Below are positions 6,634 to 15,252 of a stretch of 33,984 bases of DNA, piece after piece. Each line of letters starts with the position of its first letter. The first letter of the stretch is position 1. A program made the translations under genes and the position numbers. Source of the stretch: DASZJY01 sp036260255 (lineage in GTDB: Bacteria > Actinomycetota > Acidimicrobiia > Acidimicrobiales > AC-14). The notes beneath the pieces were generated by a model that had not been told where the DNA came from, made no database searches, and saw only the letters and a program-made list of their open reading frames with translations. The stretch covers positions 1-33,984 of the forward strand of contig DATAAF010000026.1 of the NCBI GenBank assembly GCA_036260255.1, written 5' to 3'.

Positions 6634-8384
6634 GCGCGGCCGCCGAGGCCTCCGCCCTTCCCTTGGCCGTGGTCCTCCCCCTGGCTGCTGCGGTGGTGGC
6701 CCCCCTAGTCGGACGGGTCTCGGGGCGGGCGGCCATGGTTGCTGCGGTCACCGGGCTGGCCGCCTCCACTGGTGTCCTGGCGTGGGTGGCTCCCACCGTC
6801 CTCTCCGGCCACACGCTCGTCCACTACCTGGGGGGATGGGACCCCACCGATGGACGGGCGCTGGGGATCGGCTTCGCCGCCGACCCCTTCGGCATGGTGT
6901 TCGCCCTCATCGCATCGGGTGTCGGCTTGGTCGTCGTGCTCTACGCCCTCTCCGAGCTCGGCGACCTGGCCGGGCGCGAGCTGGGCAACTTCGCCTGCCT
7001 CTTCCTGCTTCTCGATGCCGGGCTGATCGGCGTCGCCCTCACCGCCGACCTCTTCAACCTGTTCGTCTGGTTCGAGGTGTCGGCGCTGGCGAGCTACGCC
7101 CTCACCGCCTTCTTCCTGGAGCGGCCCCTCGCCCTGGAGGCGGCCTTCAAGATGTTGGTGCTCACCACCCTGGCCAGTTTCGCCGTCTTCATCGGCACGG
7201 CCCTGCTCTACCAGTCCCAGGGCGCGCTCAACCTCGCCCAGCTGCAGCGGTCCCTGCAGGGGCCCGTCTCGCCGGCGGTCGTCGTGGCCCTCGGCCTGCT
7301 CGTGGCCGGCTACGCCACCAAAGCGGGCCTGGTGCCGTTCCACACCTGGCTCCCCGACGCCCACACGGCCGCTCCCGGGCCCGTGTCCGCTCTCTTCTCG
7401 GGACTGATGGTGAACCTCGGCATCGTCGCGTGCGGCCGGCTGGCGTTCCTCCTCGTCGACCGGTCCGACATCCCGTTGCTGGGACTGCTCACCGCCCTGG
7501 GGTTGGTCTCGGCGCTCGTGGGCGCGCTCATGGCTCTCTATCAGGACGACCTGAAGCGTCTCCTCGCCTTCGACACCGTCTCCCAGGTGGGGATCCTGGC
7601 GGTGGCGTTGGGCAGCGGGACCAGAGCCGGCCTGGGCGGCGCCACCTACCACCTGGCCAACCACGCCCTGTTCAAGTCCCTGCTGTTCCTCTGTGCCGGA
7701 GCGGTCGTACACACGGTGGGCGTCGAGCGACTGTCGAACATGGGAGGGCTGGCCCGACGGAAACCGGCCCTGGCCACCGCCTTCGTGGTCGGCATCGCCG
7801 CCATCGCAGGAGTGCCCCCCTTCAACGGGTACTTCTCGCTCGTCCTCGTCCACGAGGGGGTCCGGGAGGCGAACGGCGGTGTCCTCGTCCTCGTCCTCCT
7901 GGGGGTCGAGGTGTTGACCGTGGCCGCCCTCGCTCGGGCCGCGTGGCTGGCGTTCTTCCGGCGGCGAGACGAGCCCTACGAGGACGAGCAGCCGCTGGTC
8001 CCGGGCATGGTGGCCGGGCTGGTCGGACTGGGGGCTCTCTGCGTGGGGTTCGGACTGGCCGCCGGCCCGCTTGTGAGCGAGGTGGCGGCTCCGGCGGCCG
8101 CCGGCCTGCTCGACGGCGCGGCGTACGCCGCGGCCGTTCTGGGGCCGGGAGGCGGTCGTCTGGACGTGCCCGACCTCCATCCCCACTTCTGGGCGGCGAG
8201 CGAGCTGGTCCCGACCGCGGCGGCGGTGACTCTGGGGTTGCTGCTCGCCCGGGCGGTGGTACGCCGGCGCGAGCCGCAGCCGATCACGGCCCTTCGCGGC
8301 CTTCACAACGGATCGGTCAATGACTACGCCGCCTACACCGTCGGTGGGCTGTTGCTCGTCGTCATCCACTTGGCCTTGGGGTGA
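6630..8384 (+). CDS. mnhD: Mrp/Mnh-type antiporter subunit D (NuoN/NuoM-like)
   Basis: The large 584-residue, about 14-helix proton- or cation-translocating subunit from ATG 6630. Diagnostic features are the membrane Glu in FVWFEVSALASYALTAFF, the Lys in EAAFKMLVLTTLASF, the broken-helix motif TKAGLVPFHTWLPDAHTAAP with PGPVSALFSGLMVN, and the second Lys site in LANHALFKSLLFLCAGAV. It is the only antiporter-like large subunit in the operon; no MrpA/NuoL-like gene is present in the window. The final ~150 residues carry extra hydrophobic segments. It closes the operon and converges on a minus-strand VOC gene. Confidence 0.88.
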   Translation: MSAAAEASALPLAVVLPLAAAVVAPLVGRVSGRAAMVAAVTGLAASTGVLAWVAPTVLSGHTLVHYLGGWDPTDGRALGIGFAADPFGMVFALIASGVGLVVVLYALSELGDLAGRELGNFACLFLLLDAGLIGVALTADLFNLFVWFEVSALASYALTAFFLERPLALEAAFKMLVLTTLASFAVFIGTALLYQSQGALNLAQLQRSLQGPVSPAVVVALGLLVAGYATKAGLVPFHTWLPDAHTAAPGPVSALFSGLMVNLGIVACGRLAFLLVDRSDIPLLGLLTALGLVSALVGALMALYQDDLKRLLAFDTVSQVGILAVALGSGTRAGLGGATYHLANHALFKSLLFLCAGAVVHTVGVERLSNMGGLARRKPALATAFVVGIAAIAGVPPFNGYFSLVLVHEGVREANGGVLVLVLLGVEVLTVAALARAAWLAFFRRRDEPYEDEQPLVPGMVAGLVGLGALCVGFGLAAGPLVSEVAAPAAAGLLDGAAYAAAVLGPGGGRLDVPDLHPHFWAASELVPTAAAVTLGLLLARAVVRRREPQPITALRGLHNGSVNDYAAYTVGGLLLVVIHLALG

Positions 8385-8504
8385 CCGCCACCGGCAATGG
8401 TGGTTCGCTGAGGGATCCCGTGCTCGGGCCTCCTAGCCGCCGGCGGCCGAGGAACCGGTCGCTGGCTGTGTGCGACGGCCAACTCGAGGGCCCCGTCAGT
8501 CGCG

Positions 8505-8954
8505 TCAGGAGACGTCGAACTCGTTGCCCTCGGGGTCGGCCAGAAGCGTCCACCGGCCCTCGTCACCGTCATGTACTCCCATCACGGTGGCCCCGAGGCC
8601 TACGAGGCGCTGGACCTCGGCGTCGTGGGCATCCGGTCCCACCAAGAGGTCGAGGTGGACACGGTTCTTGACGGTCTTTGGCTCGGGGACCGCCTGGAAC
8701 AGGATCCGTCGCCCGGTTCCGACCCCGCGCTCGTCGACCGGATCATCGGGATGTCGCAGCGAGGCGAGGGAGCGCCAGCGTCGTTTCCCGGCGATCTCGA
8801 TCGTGTACTCGAGCGGGACATGACCCGCCTCGACGAGACCCCTTATGAACGCGTCGATCTCCTCGTGCTCGTAATGAAGGGCGCTCGCCCAGAACGCCGC
8901 AACCCGGTGTGGCTCGGCGGCGTCGAAGACGACCTGCGTCCGGATGGCGGTCAT
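8505..8954 (-). CDS. VOC superfamily (glyoxalase-like) protein
   Basis: A 149-residue soluble protein made of two beta-alpha-beta-beta-beta halves. The N-terminal half starts IRTQVVFDAAEPHRVAAFWA and the C-terminal half carries NRVHLDLLVGPDAHDAEVQR, LVGLGATVMGVHDGD and LLADPEGNEFDV. This is the layout of actinobacterial glyoxalase-like proteins of unknown substrate. Candidate metal ligands are the His of VHLDL and the Glu of GNEF. Resistance proteins and dioxygenases share this fold, so the reaction cannot be named. It is isolated, convergent with mnhD, and divergent from the next gene across a 112-base spacer. Confidence 0.75.
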   Translation of the reverse strand: MTAIRTQVVFDAAEPHRVAAFWASALHYEHEEIDAFIRGLVEAGHVPLEYTIEIAGKRRWRSLASLRHPDDPVDERGVGTGRRILFQAVPEPKTVKNRVHLDLLVGPDAHDAEVQRLVGLGATVMGVHDGDEGRWTLLADPEGNEFDVS

Positions 8955-9066
8955 GGGTCATGATCGCGCCCGGAACAGGACGGTGCGGCCCCGCCGCTGA
9001 GCTTGGCCGGACGGGCAGGGGGCAGGGTGACCCACACGAGCCGCAGACAGCGTCACACGGCGCGCG

Positions 9067-10524
9067 ATGGAAGCGATGACGGCAAGGATCGGTAAGCAGT
9101 GGCTCGCCGTCATGCTGGTGTCCTGCACCTTCGCATCGGCTTCGGTCGCCGGGCTGATCTTTGTCCGGAGCTCACCGGATACCCCCGATGCGGCAGTCAT
9201 GATCTCGGTGGCAAAGAGCATCGTCGAGCGACGCGACTTCGTCCCGTCCACGGACTGGCGGGACGACCCGATGCGGGAGCAGAAGTACGGGCTCGGTCTG
9301 TCGCTGCTGTTTGCCGGCCCCTATGCCCTGGCCCGGTTCCTGGGCGCCGACCCCGTCCGCGCCGCCATGGCCACGAACGCGCTCGTCTTCGGGGTCACCG
9401 CCGTCTCGCTGCTCGCCCTGGCGCGGCTGCTCGACGCTCCCTGGGGACGAGCGCTGCTGACGACGTTCCTCATCGCCGCGGGCACCCCGCTGCTCCCCTA
9501 CGTCGCGACGGGGTACTCAGAGCTCGCCGTCGCGGCGACGGTGACGCTGGGCCTGGTGGCCGTCGCCGGTGCCGGCAAACGTCGTGTCTGGGCCGGGCCT
9601 CTGGCCGGAGCCGCGGCCGGCGCCGCCACCCTGCTGCGCGTCGACAGCCTCGTGCTGGTCCTGCCGGTGCTCGCCGTGGGAGTTGCCTTGGCGTCGCCGG
9701 GCAACTGGCGGAGCCTGCGGGGCTTCGCGCTGGCGGCCGCCCCCTTTCTCCTGGCGGGGGCCTGGTACAACCACCTTCGCTACGGCGCCCCGTGGCGGCT
9801 CGGCTACTACGAGGACGAAGGCTTCATCTATCCGTTCGCTCGTGGCCTGTACGGGCTCATCCTCTCTCCCGGACGAGGAGTTCTCTGGTACGCCCCCCTC
9901 GTTCTGCTCGCCGTCGTCGGGTTCGGCGCGGCGTGGCGGCGAAACCGGATTGTCGCCGCCGTCGCCGCCGCCGTCTTCCTGGCCCGCCCCCTCTTCTACG
10001 CCTCCTGGGCCTGGGACGGCGGATGGGCGTGGGGCCCTCGGTTCCTGGTACCAGCCATGCCTGCTCTTCTGGTCGGCGTGGCGGAGGTCGCAAGGCGCTT
10101 CTCGAGCTGGACTCGCGCCGCGCAACTGCTCGTCACGGTCGTGGCCCTTCTCAGCCTGTCAGTCCAGGTGGTGGGCGCCTCGACGGACTACGTGCCCTGG
10201 AACGCCTACAACACCCAGCGGCACGAGGACTTCCACACCGGCCTCCTGTCGTGGGACGACGTCCCGATCGTCGAACAGGCGAAGTGGCTGTTCACCCCAT
10301 GGGACGTCTATGTCGGATGGGCGCTCCCCCCGAAGCGAAGGCCCGTCCTCTTCGCCAGCCTGATGGGGACCTCGCTGCTGATGGCACTTGGGGCCGCCGT
10401 GGCGGCCCGCGCCCTGGCCCGGGGTTCCCAGATGCGAAGCCCGGCCCCCCGGGGGACCGCACCGCTCGTGCCCTGGCAAGGGTCGAGCGACGCGGTGGCC
10501 ACGACAGGGGGCCCGTTTCGCTAG
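9067..10524 (+). CDS. Polytopic GT39/ArnT-like glycosyltransferase or related membrane protein
   Basis: A 485-residue protein with about ten hydrophobic helices and short loops. The first loop after helix 1 carries SSPDTPDAAVMISVAKSIVE, placed where GT-C enzymes have their catalytic Asp. Further blocks are DWRDDPMREQKYGLGLSLLF, NHLRYGAPWRLGYYEDEGF, YGLILSPGRGVLWYAPLVLL and SWAWDGGWAWGPRFLVPAMP. These fit the dolichyl/polyprenyl-phosphate mannosyltransferase (PMT_2-like) families that use lipid-linked sugars on the outer face of the membrane. Start is ATG 9067; ATG 9076 is an alternative. It converges on a GT4 gene, so the region may build a surface glycan. Acceptor and sugar are unknown. Confidence 0.65.
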   Translation: MEAMTARIGKQWLAVMLVSCTFASASVAGLIFVRSSPDTPDAAVMISVAKSIVERRDFVPSTDWRDDPMREQKYGLGLSLLFAGPYALARFLGADPVRAAMATNALVFGVTAVSLLALARLLDAPWGRALLTTFLIAAGTPLLPYVATGYSELAVAATVTLGLVAVAGAGKRRVWAGPLAGAAAGAATLLRVDSLVLVLPVLAVGVALASPGNWRSLRGFALAAAPFLLAGAWYNHLRYGAPWRLGYYEDEGFIYPFARGLYGLILSPGRGVLWYAPLVLLAVVGFGAAWRRNRIVAAVAAAVFLARPLFYASWAWDGGWAWGPRFLVPAMPALLVGVAEVARRFSSWTRAAQLLVTVVALLSLSVQVVGASTDYVPWNAYNTQRHEDFHTGLLSWDDVPIVEQAKWLFTPWDVYVGWALPPKRRPVLFASLMGTSLLMALGAAVAARALARGSQMRSPAPRGTAPLVPWQGSSDAVATTGGPFR

Positions 10525-10646
10525 GCGTCCTGCTCTCCGACGCGGGCTACTGCCGAGAGCGACGGCGACGGAGCCACGTCCGCATCCTCGAGCGGCCCTC
10601 GGGGCGCAGAGACAAGTCATCTCCCGGGGGCCCGACCTCGGGGTCT

Positions 10647-11735
10647 TCATTCCCCGCCGGCATCTGCCTCCTCGGCCGGCAGCAGGCCCATGTCGGCGAG
10701 GAGGTCCCGCCAGCGGCGTTCGAAGGCGGCGGCGGTGTGCTCGGCCAGCACCAGGGCCCGGCCGGCCGCCACCGCCTCCTCGGCCTCACCGGCCTCGACC
10801 CGTCGGAGCGCCGCCGCCACGGCTGGGGCCTGCCGAGGGACGACGAACGGTCGGTAGGCGGGCACCCGGCGCCCCAGCTCGCGCGCCCATCCCACCGGTG
10901 TGGTGACGGCGGGAACGCCGGCGGCGAGGGCTTCGCCGACCGCCATGTGCCAGCCTTCGTAGGCGCTCGGGAGCACGGCGGCGTCGGCGGCGGCGTATGC
11001 CCATGCAAGCTCCTCGGGCGGAAGAACGCCCAGCGCCCGGCTCCCCGGCACCGGCCCGGAGCCGACGGCGACCAGCTCCCAGCCCACCTGCCGGCAGGCG
11101 TCCAGGGCGACGGCCAGTCCCTTGGCGGGCTCGGCCCGTCCCACGAACAGCCCGTAACGAGCGTCGGCCCGCAGGCCCAGTCGTCGCCGCGCCTCGCCCC
11201 GGTCGCGCGGCCGGAACAGCTCGGTGTCGACACCGAGATGCACCACGCGGGCCACGTCGGCCCGGTAGAGGCGGCGGGCGTCCTCGGCCGTCTGCTCGGA
11301 GATGGCGACGGCGGTGGCACCTCGGGCGGCCAGCGCTTCGGCCAGCCCGCTGGCCAGCGCCCATCGCGCCCGCCAGTGCCAGCGGGCGGGCTGGTGTCGG
11401 GCCAGCCGGACGAGGTTGGAGACGTAGACGTGGATCCGCGGCGGGCGGCGGGGGCCGGGCCATCCCCACGGTCCGACGGTGATCACGAGGTCCGGCCGGG
11501 GCTCCCTGCGCCGGACGGCCCGTCGGAACGAACCCGCCTGCCAGAGCAGCGTCCCGCCCTGTCGCGCCACCCATGTCGGAGCGGGGCCGCCAGGGCCCAG
11601 CAGCGTCACCTCGAAGCCCGCCCGGGCGAGCACCTCGGCCACCTGCCGGCAGACCCGCTCGGTCCCGCCGGTGCTGGAGTTCGGGTCGGGCGAGACCACC
11701 ACCGCCCGCCGGGCGGCAGCGCTCAGTGGAGCCAC
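10647..11735 (-). CDS. GT4 family glycosyltransferase
   Basis: A 362-residue GT-B enzyme using a nucleotide sugar. The open frame extends far upstream, but that part overlaps the acyltransferase gene in another frame. GTG 11735 lies just before the acyltransferase stop and directly precedes the first beta strand (RRAVVVSPDPNSSTGGTERV), so I take it as the start. The N-terminal domain contains VCRQVAEVLARAGFEVTLLG. The C-terminal domain has YGLFVGRAEPAKGLAVALDA and the donor-site motif SAYEGWHMAVGEALAAGVPA with its E-x7-E pair. It overlaps the acyltransferase by 13 bases, indicating one transcript. The product is cytoplasmic or peripheral to the membrane; donor and acceptor are unknown. Confidence 0.82.
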   Translation of the reverse strand: MAPLSAAARRAVVVSPDPNSSTGGTERVCRQVAEVLARAGFEVTLLGPGGPAPTWVARQGGTLLWQAGSFRRAVRRREPRPDLVITVGPWGWPGPRRPPRIHVYVSNLVRLARHQPARWHWRARWALASGLAEALAARGATAVAISEQTAEDARRLYRADVARVVHLGVDTELFRPRDRGEARRRLGLRADARYGLFVGRAEPAKGLAVALDACRQVGWELVAVGSGPVPGSRALGVLPPEELAWAYAAADAAVLPSAYEGWHMAVGEALAAGVPAVTTPVGWARELGRRVPAYRPFVVPRQAPAVAAALRRVEAGEAEEAVAAGRALVLAEHTAAAFERRWRDLLADMGLLPAEEADAGGE

Positions 11736-12319
11736 CGCCGGTAGCTCGGCAGCGACCGCTGGGCATCCGGCGGGCGCTCGCGAACCGGCCGGGCGGGAAC
11801 GCCGGCGACGACGGTGAACGGGGCGACGTCGCCCACCACCACCGCCCCGGCCGACACGACCGCCCCCTCCCCGACGGAGCTCCCAGGGAGGACGAGGGCC
11901 CTCGTGGCGATCCAGGCGCGTGAGCCGACGGAGACGGGCCGGGGGCGCCATTGGAAGGAGGGCGAGTCCACGTCGTGGTCGGCGGTGAGCAGCAGCGCCT
12001 CGGCCGAGATGTTCACCAGGTCGCCCACCTCGAGCCCGCCCCTGCCGTCGAGGGTGACCCCGCGGTTCACGATGCAGCCGTCTCCGATCCGGACCCCGCC
12101 CCGAGTCGTCACCGCGATCGCTCGCTCGACGACGGTCCCGGCACCGACCGACCATCCGCACAGGCGCCGCAGGACCCACAGCCGCAGGCCGTGGCCGGGC
12201 GCCCGCAGCAGGGCGTTGGCCACCGCCAAGAGGACCTCGAGCGCACCCGTCCGGCTGGATGGTGGGAGCAGGCGCGGCGTCCCACCCGCCCGATGGGGGT
12301 GCCCGCTCGAGCCCGACAC
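11723..12319 (-). CDS. Hexapeptide-repeat acyltransferase
   Basis: A protein of about 198 residues with left-handed beta-helix repeats in the order GGVRIGDGCIVNRGVTLDGR, GLEVGDLVNISAEALLLTAD, PVSVGSRAWIATRALVLPGS and VGEGAVVSAGAVVVGDVAPF, ending TVVAGVPARPV. The His in LTADHDVDSPSF is the usual catalytic His of maltose/galactoside O-acetyltransferase relatives, which transfer acyl groups from acyl-CoA to sugars. The open frame runs up to 12838, but the upstream part lies over another gene. GTG 12319 is the first start after that gene's stop. Overlap with the glycosyltransferase suggests the two decorate the same glycan. Confidence 0.78.
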   Translation of the reverse strand: MSGSSGHPHRAGGTPRLLPPSSRTGALEVLLAVANALLRAPGHGLRLWVLRRLCGWSVGAGTVVERAIAVTTRGGVRIGDGCIVNRGVTLDGRGGLEVGDLVNISAEALLLTADHDVDSPSFQWRPRPVSVGSRAWIATRALVLPGSSVGEGAVVSAGAVVVGDVAPFTVVAGVPARPVRERPPDAQRSLPSYRRWLH

Positions 12320-12335
12320 CCGGGCGCGGCGCCGC

Positions 12336-13301
12336 TCAGCCGGCGTTCGGCGTGCCCGGGCTCTTCGACGTGTTGCTGCTGGTGGCCCCCGTGGAGTTCT
12401 TGGTCCCGGAGGCCCCGCCGCCGCCACCGCCGCCACCGCCGCCACCGCCGGGAGCGGGCGCGCCGCCCCCCGCCGACGGAGGCGCCGGGGCGGGCGCCGG
12501 CGCACCAGCCCCGCCGCGACCACCGCCACCGGTGGCGACCGCCCGGGCGCGGGCCGGGCCACCGTCGTTGCGGACCACCGAGGCATTCTGTTGGTTGGCG
12601 CCCCCGCCGGCGGGGGCGCCGATGGCAGCCGGAGGCGGCGGGACGCCTCCGCTCCGGGCCGCCTGGGGGGTACCCGATGGTGCGACAGGAGCGGCTCCTC
12701 CGCCCGCGACCGGCGCCCCACCGGCGGACGGCCCCGAGCCCGACGTGCTGCCCGCCAGCCCGGGAACGGAGGCGCCGCCTCCGTCGCCGCCGACGAGCGT
12801 GGCGTCGCCGCCCCCGCCCTCGCCTCCGGTGGGGTCACCGAGGTCGCCGGCGGAGCCGCCGGTCACCGCCGCGGTGGGACCATTTCCGGCCTGCGGGGTG
12901 TTGCCGGTCGTCCTCCGGTCGGCTGGACCGTCGTCCTCGGAGCCGGAGACCGCGCTCAACAGAAGGACCAGGAGGAGCACGGCGCCGAGCGCTCCGAGCA
13001 CGAGGATGGCGAGCTGCCGGCGCTCGGCGGCGCCCAGCCGAGGCCGCTCGGGGCGGTAGCTCCGCGGGCCGGACGGGGGGATGTCGGGGGCCGACGGTGA
13101 CGGCCCGGGATCCGGGGCCGGCCGGGGCGTGGTGTCGTCGAAGAAGAAGTGGGTGACGGGGCCGGCGGCAGCGGCCTCGGCCCGCGTCTCAGGGGCGGGA
13201 ACGGTGTGGGCGGGCTCGGGCTCGAGCCAGAACGGGATCGCCCAGGGGTCGTCGGGCTGGTCCGACTGCGGATCCGGGTATCCGGGGCCCTCGTGGGGCA
13301 T
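12336..13301 (-). CDS. Single-pass membrane protein with Gly/Ala/Pro-rich outer region
   Basis: A 321-residue protein. Residues 1-90 are acidic and Pro-rich (DDPWAIPFWLEPEP, THFFFDD). A basic patch (RPERPRLGAAERRQ) leads into one membrane helix (LAILVLGALGAVLLLVLLL). The remaining 200 residues are low-complexity Gly/Ala/Pro/Ser with a run of twelve glycines and a Ser/Thr/Asn-rich end. The N-terminus is probably cytoplasmic and the tail outside, possibly a cell-wall-spanning stalk or a glycosylated surface region, given the adjacent glycosyltransferase genes. No enzymatic domain is seen. It reads into the acyltransferase after a 16-base gap. Family not recognised. Confidence 0.6.
   Translation of the reverse strand: MPHEGPGYPDPQSDQPDDPWAIPFWLEPEPAHTVPAPETRAEAAAAGPVTHFFFDDTTPRPAPDPGPSPSAPDIPPSGPRSYRPERPRLGAAERRQLAILVLGALGAVLLLVLLLSAVSGSEDDGPADRRTTGNTPQAGNGPTAAVTGGSAGDLGDPTGGEGGGGDATLVGGDGGGASVPGLAGSTSGSGPSAGGAPVAGGGAAPVAPSGTPQAARSGGVPPPPAAIGAPAGGGANQQNASVVRNDGGPARARAVATGGGGRGGAGAPAPAPAPPSAGGGAPAPGGGGGGGGGGGGASGTKNSTGATSSNTSKSPGTPNAG
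12415..12450 (+). repeat. 9-bp period tandem repeat (poly-Gly codons)
   Basis: About four tandem units of CCGCCGCCA on the + strand encode the twelve-glycine run of the minus-strand membrane protein. Changes in copy number would add or remove three glycines per unit without breaking the frame. Confidence 0.8.
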
Positions 13302-13395
13302 TCGCTGACCCCCTTCGCACCGAGGCTGGCACCGACAGTGCGGAGATGCTACAGGCGCGTCCGCCGCCCGTCACCGGACGCGGGCAGCGGCCGGC

Positions 13396-14355
13396 CTATC
13401 CGACCCGCTCGGCGGGGATCTGCCCCATCCGCCCGGACTGGTAGTCCTCGACGGCCTGGACGATCTCGCTCCTGGCGTTCATGACGAACGGCCCGTGCCA
13501 CGCGATCGGCTCACGGATGGGGCGACCGCCGAGGAGGAGCACCTCGAGGTCGGGGGCGCGGCTCTCCTGGGCGGTGTCGGCGGCGATGCGGACCACGTCG
13601 CCCGGCCCGAACACGGCGAGCTGGCCGGTCCGGATCGGCCGGCGCTCGGCCCCCACCGTCCCCCGTCCGGCCAGGACGTAGGCCAAGGCGTTGAAGTCGG
13701 CAGGCCAGGGCAGCTCCACGGCGGCGCCGGCGAAGAGGGTGGCGTGGGCGAGGGCGATCGGCGTGTAGGTGATCCCCGGCCCCTGGCCGCCGGCGATGTC
13801 GCCGGCGATCACCCGGACCAGGGCGCCGCCGTCGGGCGACGACAACAGGGTCACCCGCCCGGCGCCGATGTCCTGGTACCGAGGCGGGACCCACTTCTGG
13901 CTCGACGGCAGGTTGACCCACAGCTGGAAGCCGTGGAACAGCCCCCCGCTGACGACGAGCTCCTCGGGGGGGGCCTCGATGTGCAGGATGCCGGCGCCCG
14001 CCGTCATCCACTGTGTGTCGCCGTTGGTGATGAGCCCCCCGCCGCCGGTCGAGTCCTGGTGGCGGAAGGTGCCGTCCAGCATGTAGGTCACCGTCTCGAA
14101 GCCCCGGTGGGGGTGCCAGGGCGTGCCCTTCGGCTCGCCCGGCCCGTACTCAACCTCGCCCATCTGGTCGAGGTGCACGAAGGGGTCGAGGTCGGCGAGG
14201 TCCACGCCGGCAAAGGCCCGCCGCACGGGGAAGCCCTCGCCCTCGAAGCCCGAGGGCGCCGTGGTGACGGAGCGCACCGGTCGGGGGCGGGCACCGTGCG
14301 CCGGGGCGGCGGCGGTGGGCAGGACGGAGAGGTCGTCGACGGTGATGGCGGGCAC
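13396..14355 (-). CDS. Pirin family protein
   Basis: A 319-residue bicupin. The N-terminal cupin carries PFVHLDQMGEVEYGPGEPKG and the metal-binding HPHRGFETVTYMLDG motif, followed by FRHQDSTGG and the second cluster MTAGAGILHIEAP, which supplies the remaining His and Glu ligands. The C-terminal pirin domain follows (SSQKWVPPRYQDIGAG, FNALAYVLAGRG). Bacterial pirins are Fe-binding proteins with quercetinase or redox-sensing roles; the exact role here is unknown. It is transcribed alone, away from the sigma-factor genes, with about 107 bases to the next small ORF. Confidence 0.9.
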   Translation of the reverse strand: MPAITVDDLSVLPTAAAPAHGARPRPVRSVTTAPSGFEGEGFPVRRAFAGVDLADLDPFVHLDQMGEVEYGPGEPKGTPWHPHRGFETVTYMLDGTFRHQDSTGGGGLITNGDTQWMTAGAGILHIEAPPEELVVSGGLFHGFQLWVNLPSSQKWVPPRYQDIGAGRVTLLSSPDGGALVRVIAGDIAGGQGPGITYTPIALAHATLFAGAAVELPWPADFNALAYVLAGRGTVGAERRPIRTGQLAVFGPGDVVRIAADTAQESRAPDLEVLLLGGRPIREPIAWHGPFVMNARSEIVQAVEDYQSGRMGQIPAERVG

Positions 14356-14462
14356 GGTGCGGCTCCTTCGCGGGCGCTGAGCGTTCAGCCGTACACAACA
14401 CGCCCGGAGAGTGGCGCCTTCCCCGCGCCGAGGGGGCTCAAGCCCCGACGGCCGCGGTGCCG

Positions 14463-14612
14463 ATGGTCACACCGATGACCCGGACCAGCCGAGTGGTCGG
14501 CGTGCTCTTCGTCCTCACGGTCGTCGTCGTGCTGGCGTTCGTGGTGACCGAGGGCCACCCCGAGAGCCTCCTCCGGGACCTCGACGACCTCCGCCGCAGG
14601 TACATCCGCTGA
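14463..14612 (+). CDS. Small single-helix membrane protein (49 aa)
   Basis: ATG 14463 opens a 49-codon frame. It has a short basic head (TRTSR), one clear membrane helix (VVGVLFVLTVVVVLAFVV) and a charged tail (SLLRDLDDLRRRYIR). ATG 14475 is an alternative start. No strong ribosome-binding site is visible, but hydrophobic and charged blocks in this order are unlikely by chance. It lies 55 bases upstream of the sigma factor gene. Function unknown. Confidence 0.42.
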   Translation: MVTPMTRTSRVVGVLFVLTVVVVLAFVVTEGHPESLLRDLDDLRRRYIR

Positions 14613-14667
14613 GAACGGGCCGCGCCGCACGTCGGTGGCGCGCGGCCGCGACAACTAGGTTGAGCGC

Positions 14668-15252
14668 ATGGCGGACAAGGCGACGTTCACTGCGCAGACG
14701 ATGGAGCACATGCCGTCGCTCTACACCGCCGCGCTGCGCATGACGCGCAACCCCGCCGACGCCGAAGATCTCGTCCAGGACACCTACCTGAAGGCCTACC
14801 GGGCGTTCGACAGCTTCCAGGAGGGCACCAACCTCAAGGCCTGGCTCTACCGGATCCTCACCAACACCTTCATCAACAGCTACCGGGCCAAGAAGCGGCG
14901 CCCCGAGGAGTCGGACATCGACGACGTCGAGCAGCTCTACCTCTACCGCCGCCTGGGTGGCCTCGAAGGGGCCCAATCGGGGCGCAGCGCCGAGGAGGAG
15001 GTCCTCGACCACTTCACCGAGGCCGACGTCAAGGACGCCGTCGAGTCGCTCCCCGAGCAGTTCCGGCTGGCCGTGCTGCTGGGCGACGTCGAGGGATTCT
15101 CGTACAAGGAGATCGCCGAGATCCTCGACGTCCCCATCGGAACGGTCATGAGCCGTCTGCACCGTGGAAGAAGAGCACTCCAAAAGCGGTTGTACGAGTT
15201 CGGACGGCAGCGCGGATTGGTTCCCGAGCCCGAGGAAACGTCACATGGGTAA
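14668..15252 (+). CDS. sigR: SigR/SigH-type ECF sigma factor
   Basis: A 194-residue group IV sigma factor. Region 2 spans about residues 15-78 (LYTAALRMTRNPADAEDLVQ, NLKAWLYRILTNTFINSYR). Region 4 spans about 125-180 (FRLAVLLGDVEGFSYKEIAE, GTVMSRLHRGRRALQKRLYE). The sequence is close to the thiol-oxidative-stress sigma factors SigR of Streptomyces and SigH of Mycobacterium, and the next gene encodes the matching redox-sensitive anti-sigma factor. These factors control thioredoxin, mycothiol and protease genes. I looked for the family's GGAAT-N18-GTT autoregulatory promoter upstream and found no convincing match. Confidence 0.88.
   Translation: MADKATFTAQTMEHMPSLYTAALRMTRNPADAEDLVQDTYLKAYRAFDSFQEGTNLKAWLYRILTNTFINSYRAKKRRPEESDIDDVEQLYLYRRLGGLEGAQSGRSAEEEVLDHFTEADVKDAVESLPEQFRLAVLLGDVEGFSYKEIAEILDVPIGTVMSRLHRGRRALQKRLYEFGRQRGLVPEPEETSHG

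Noticed and set aside
6705..8369. Long minus-strand open frame opposite mnhD
   Set aside because: Gln/Gly/Glu-rich nonsense composition; the + strand is a clear polytopic antiporter subunit.
9099..11744. Plus-strand 881-codon frame across two glycosyltransferase genes
   Set aside because: Arg/Gly/Pro-rich shadow; it runs through genes of both strands that have clear family motifs.
12259..13059. Plus-strand Pro-rich frame opposite the Gly-rich membrane protein
   Set aside because: It is the complement of Gly/Ala codons; the minus frame has a proper start, membrane helix and operon position.
14613..14667. SigR-type autoregulatory promoter upstream of the sigma gene
   Set aside because: A GAAC and a GTT are present but not at the family spacing, and the GGAAT core is absent.
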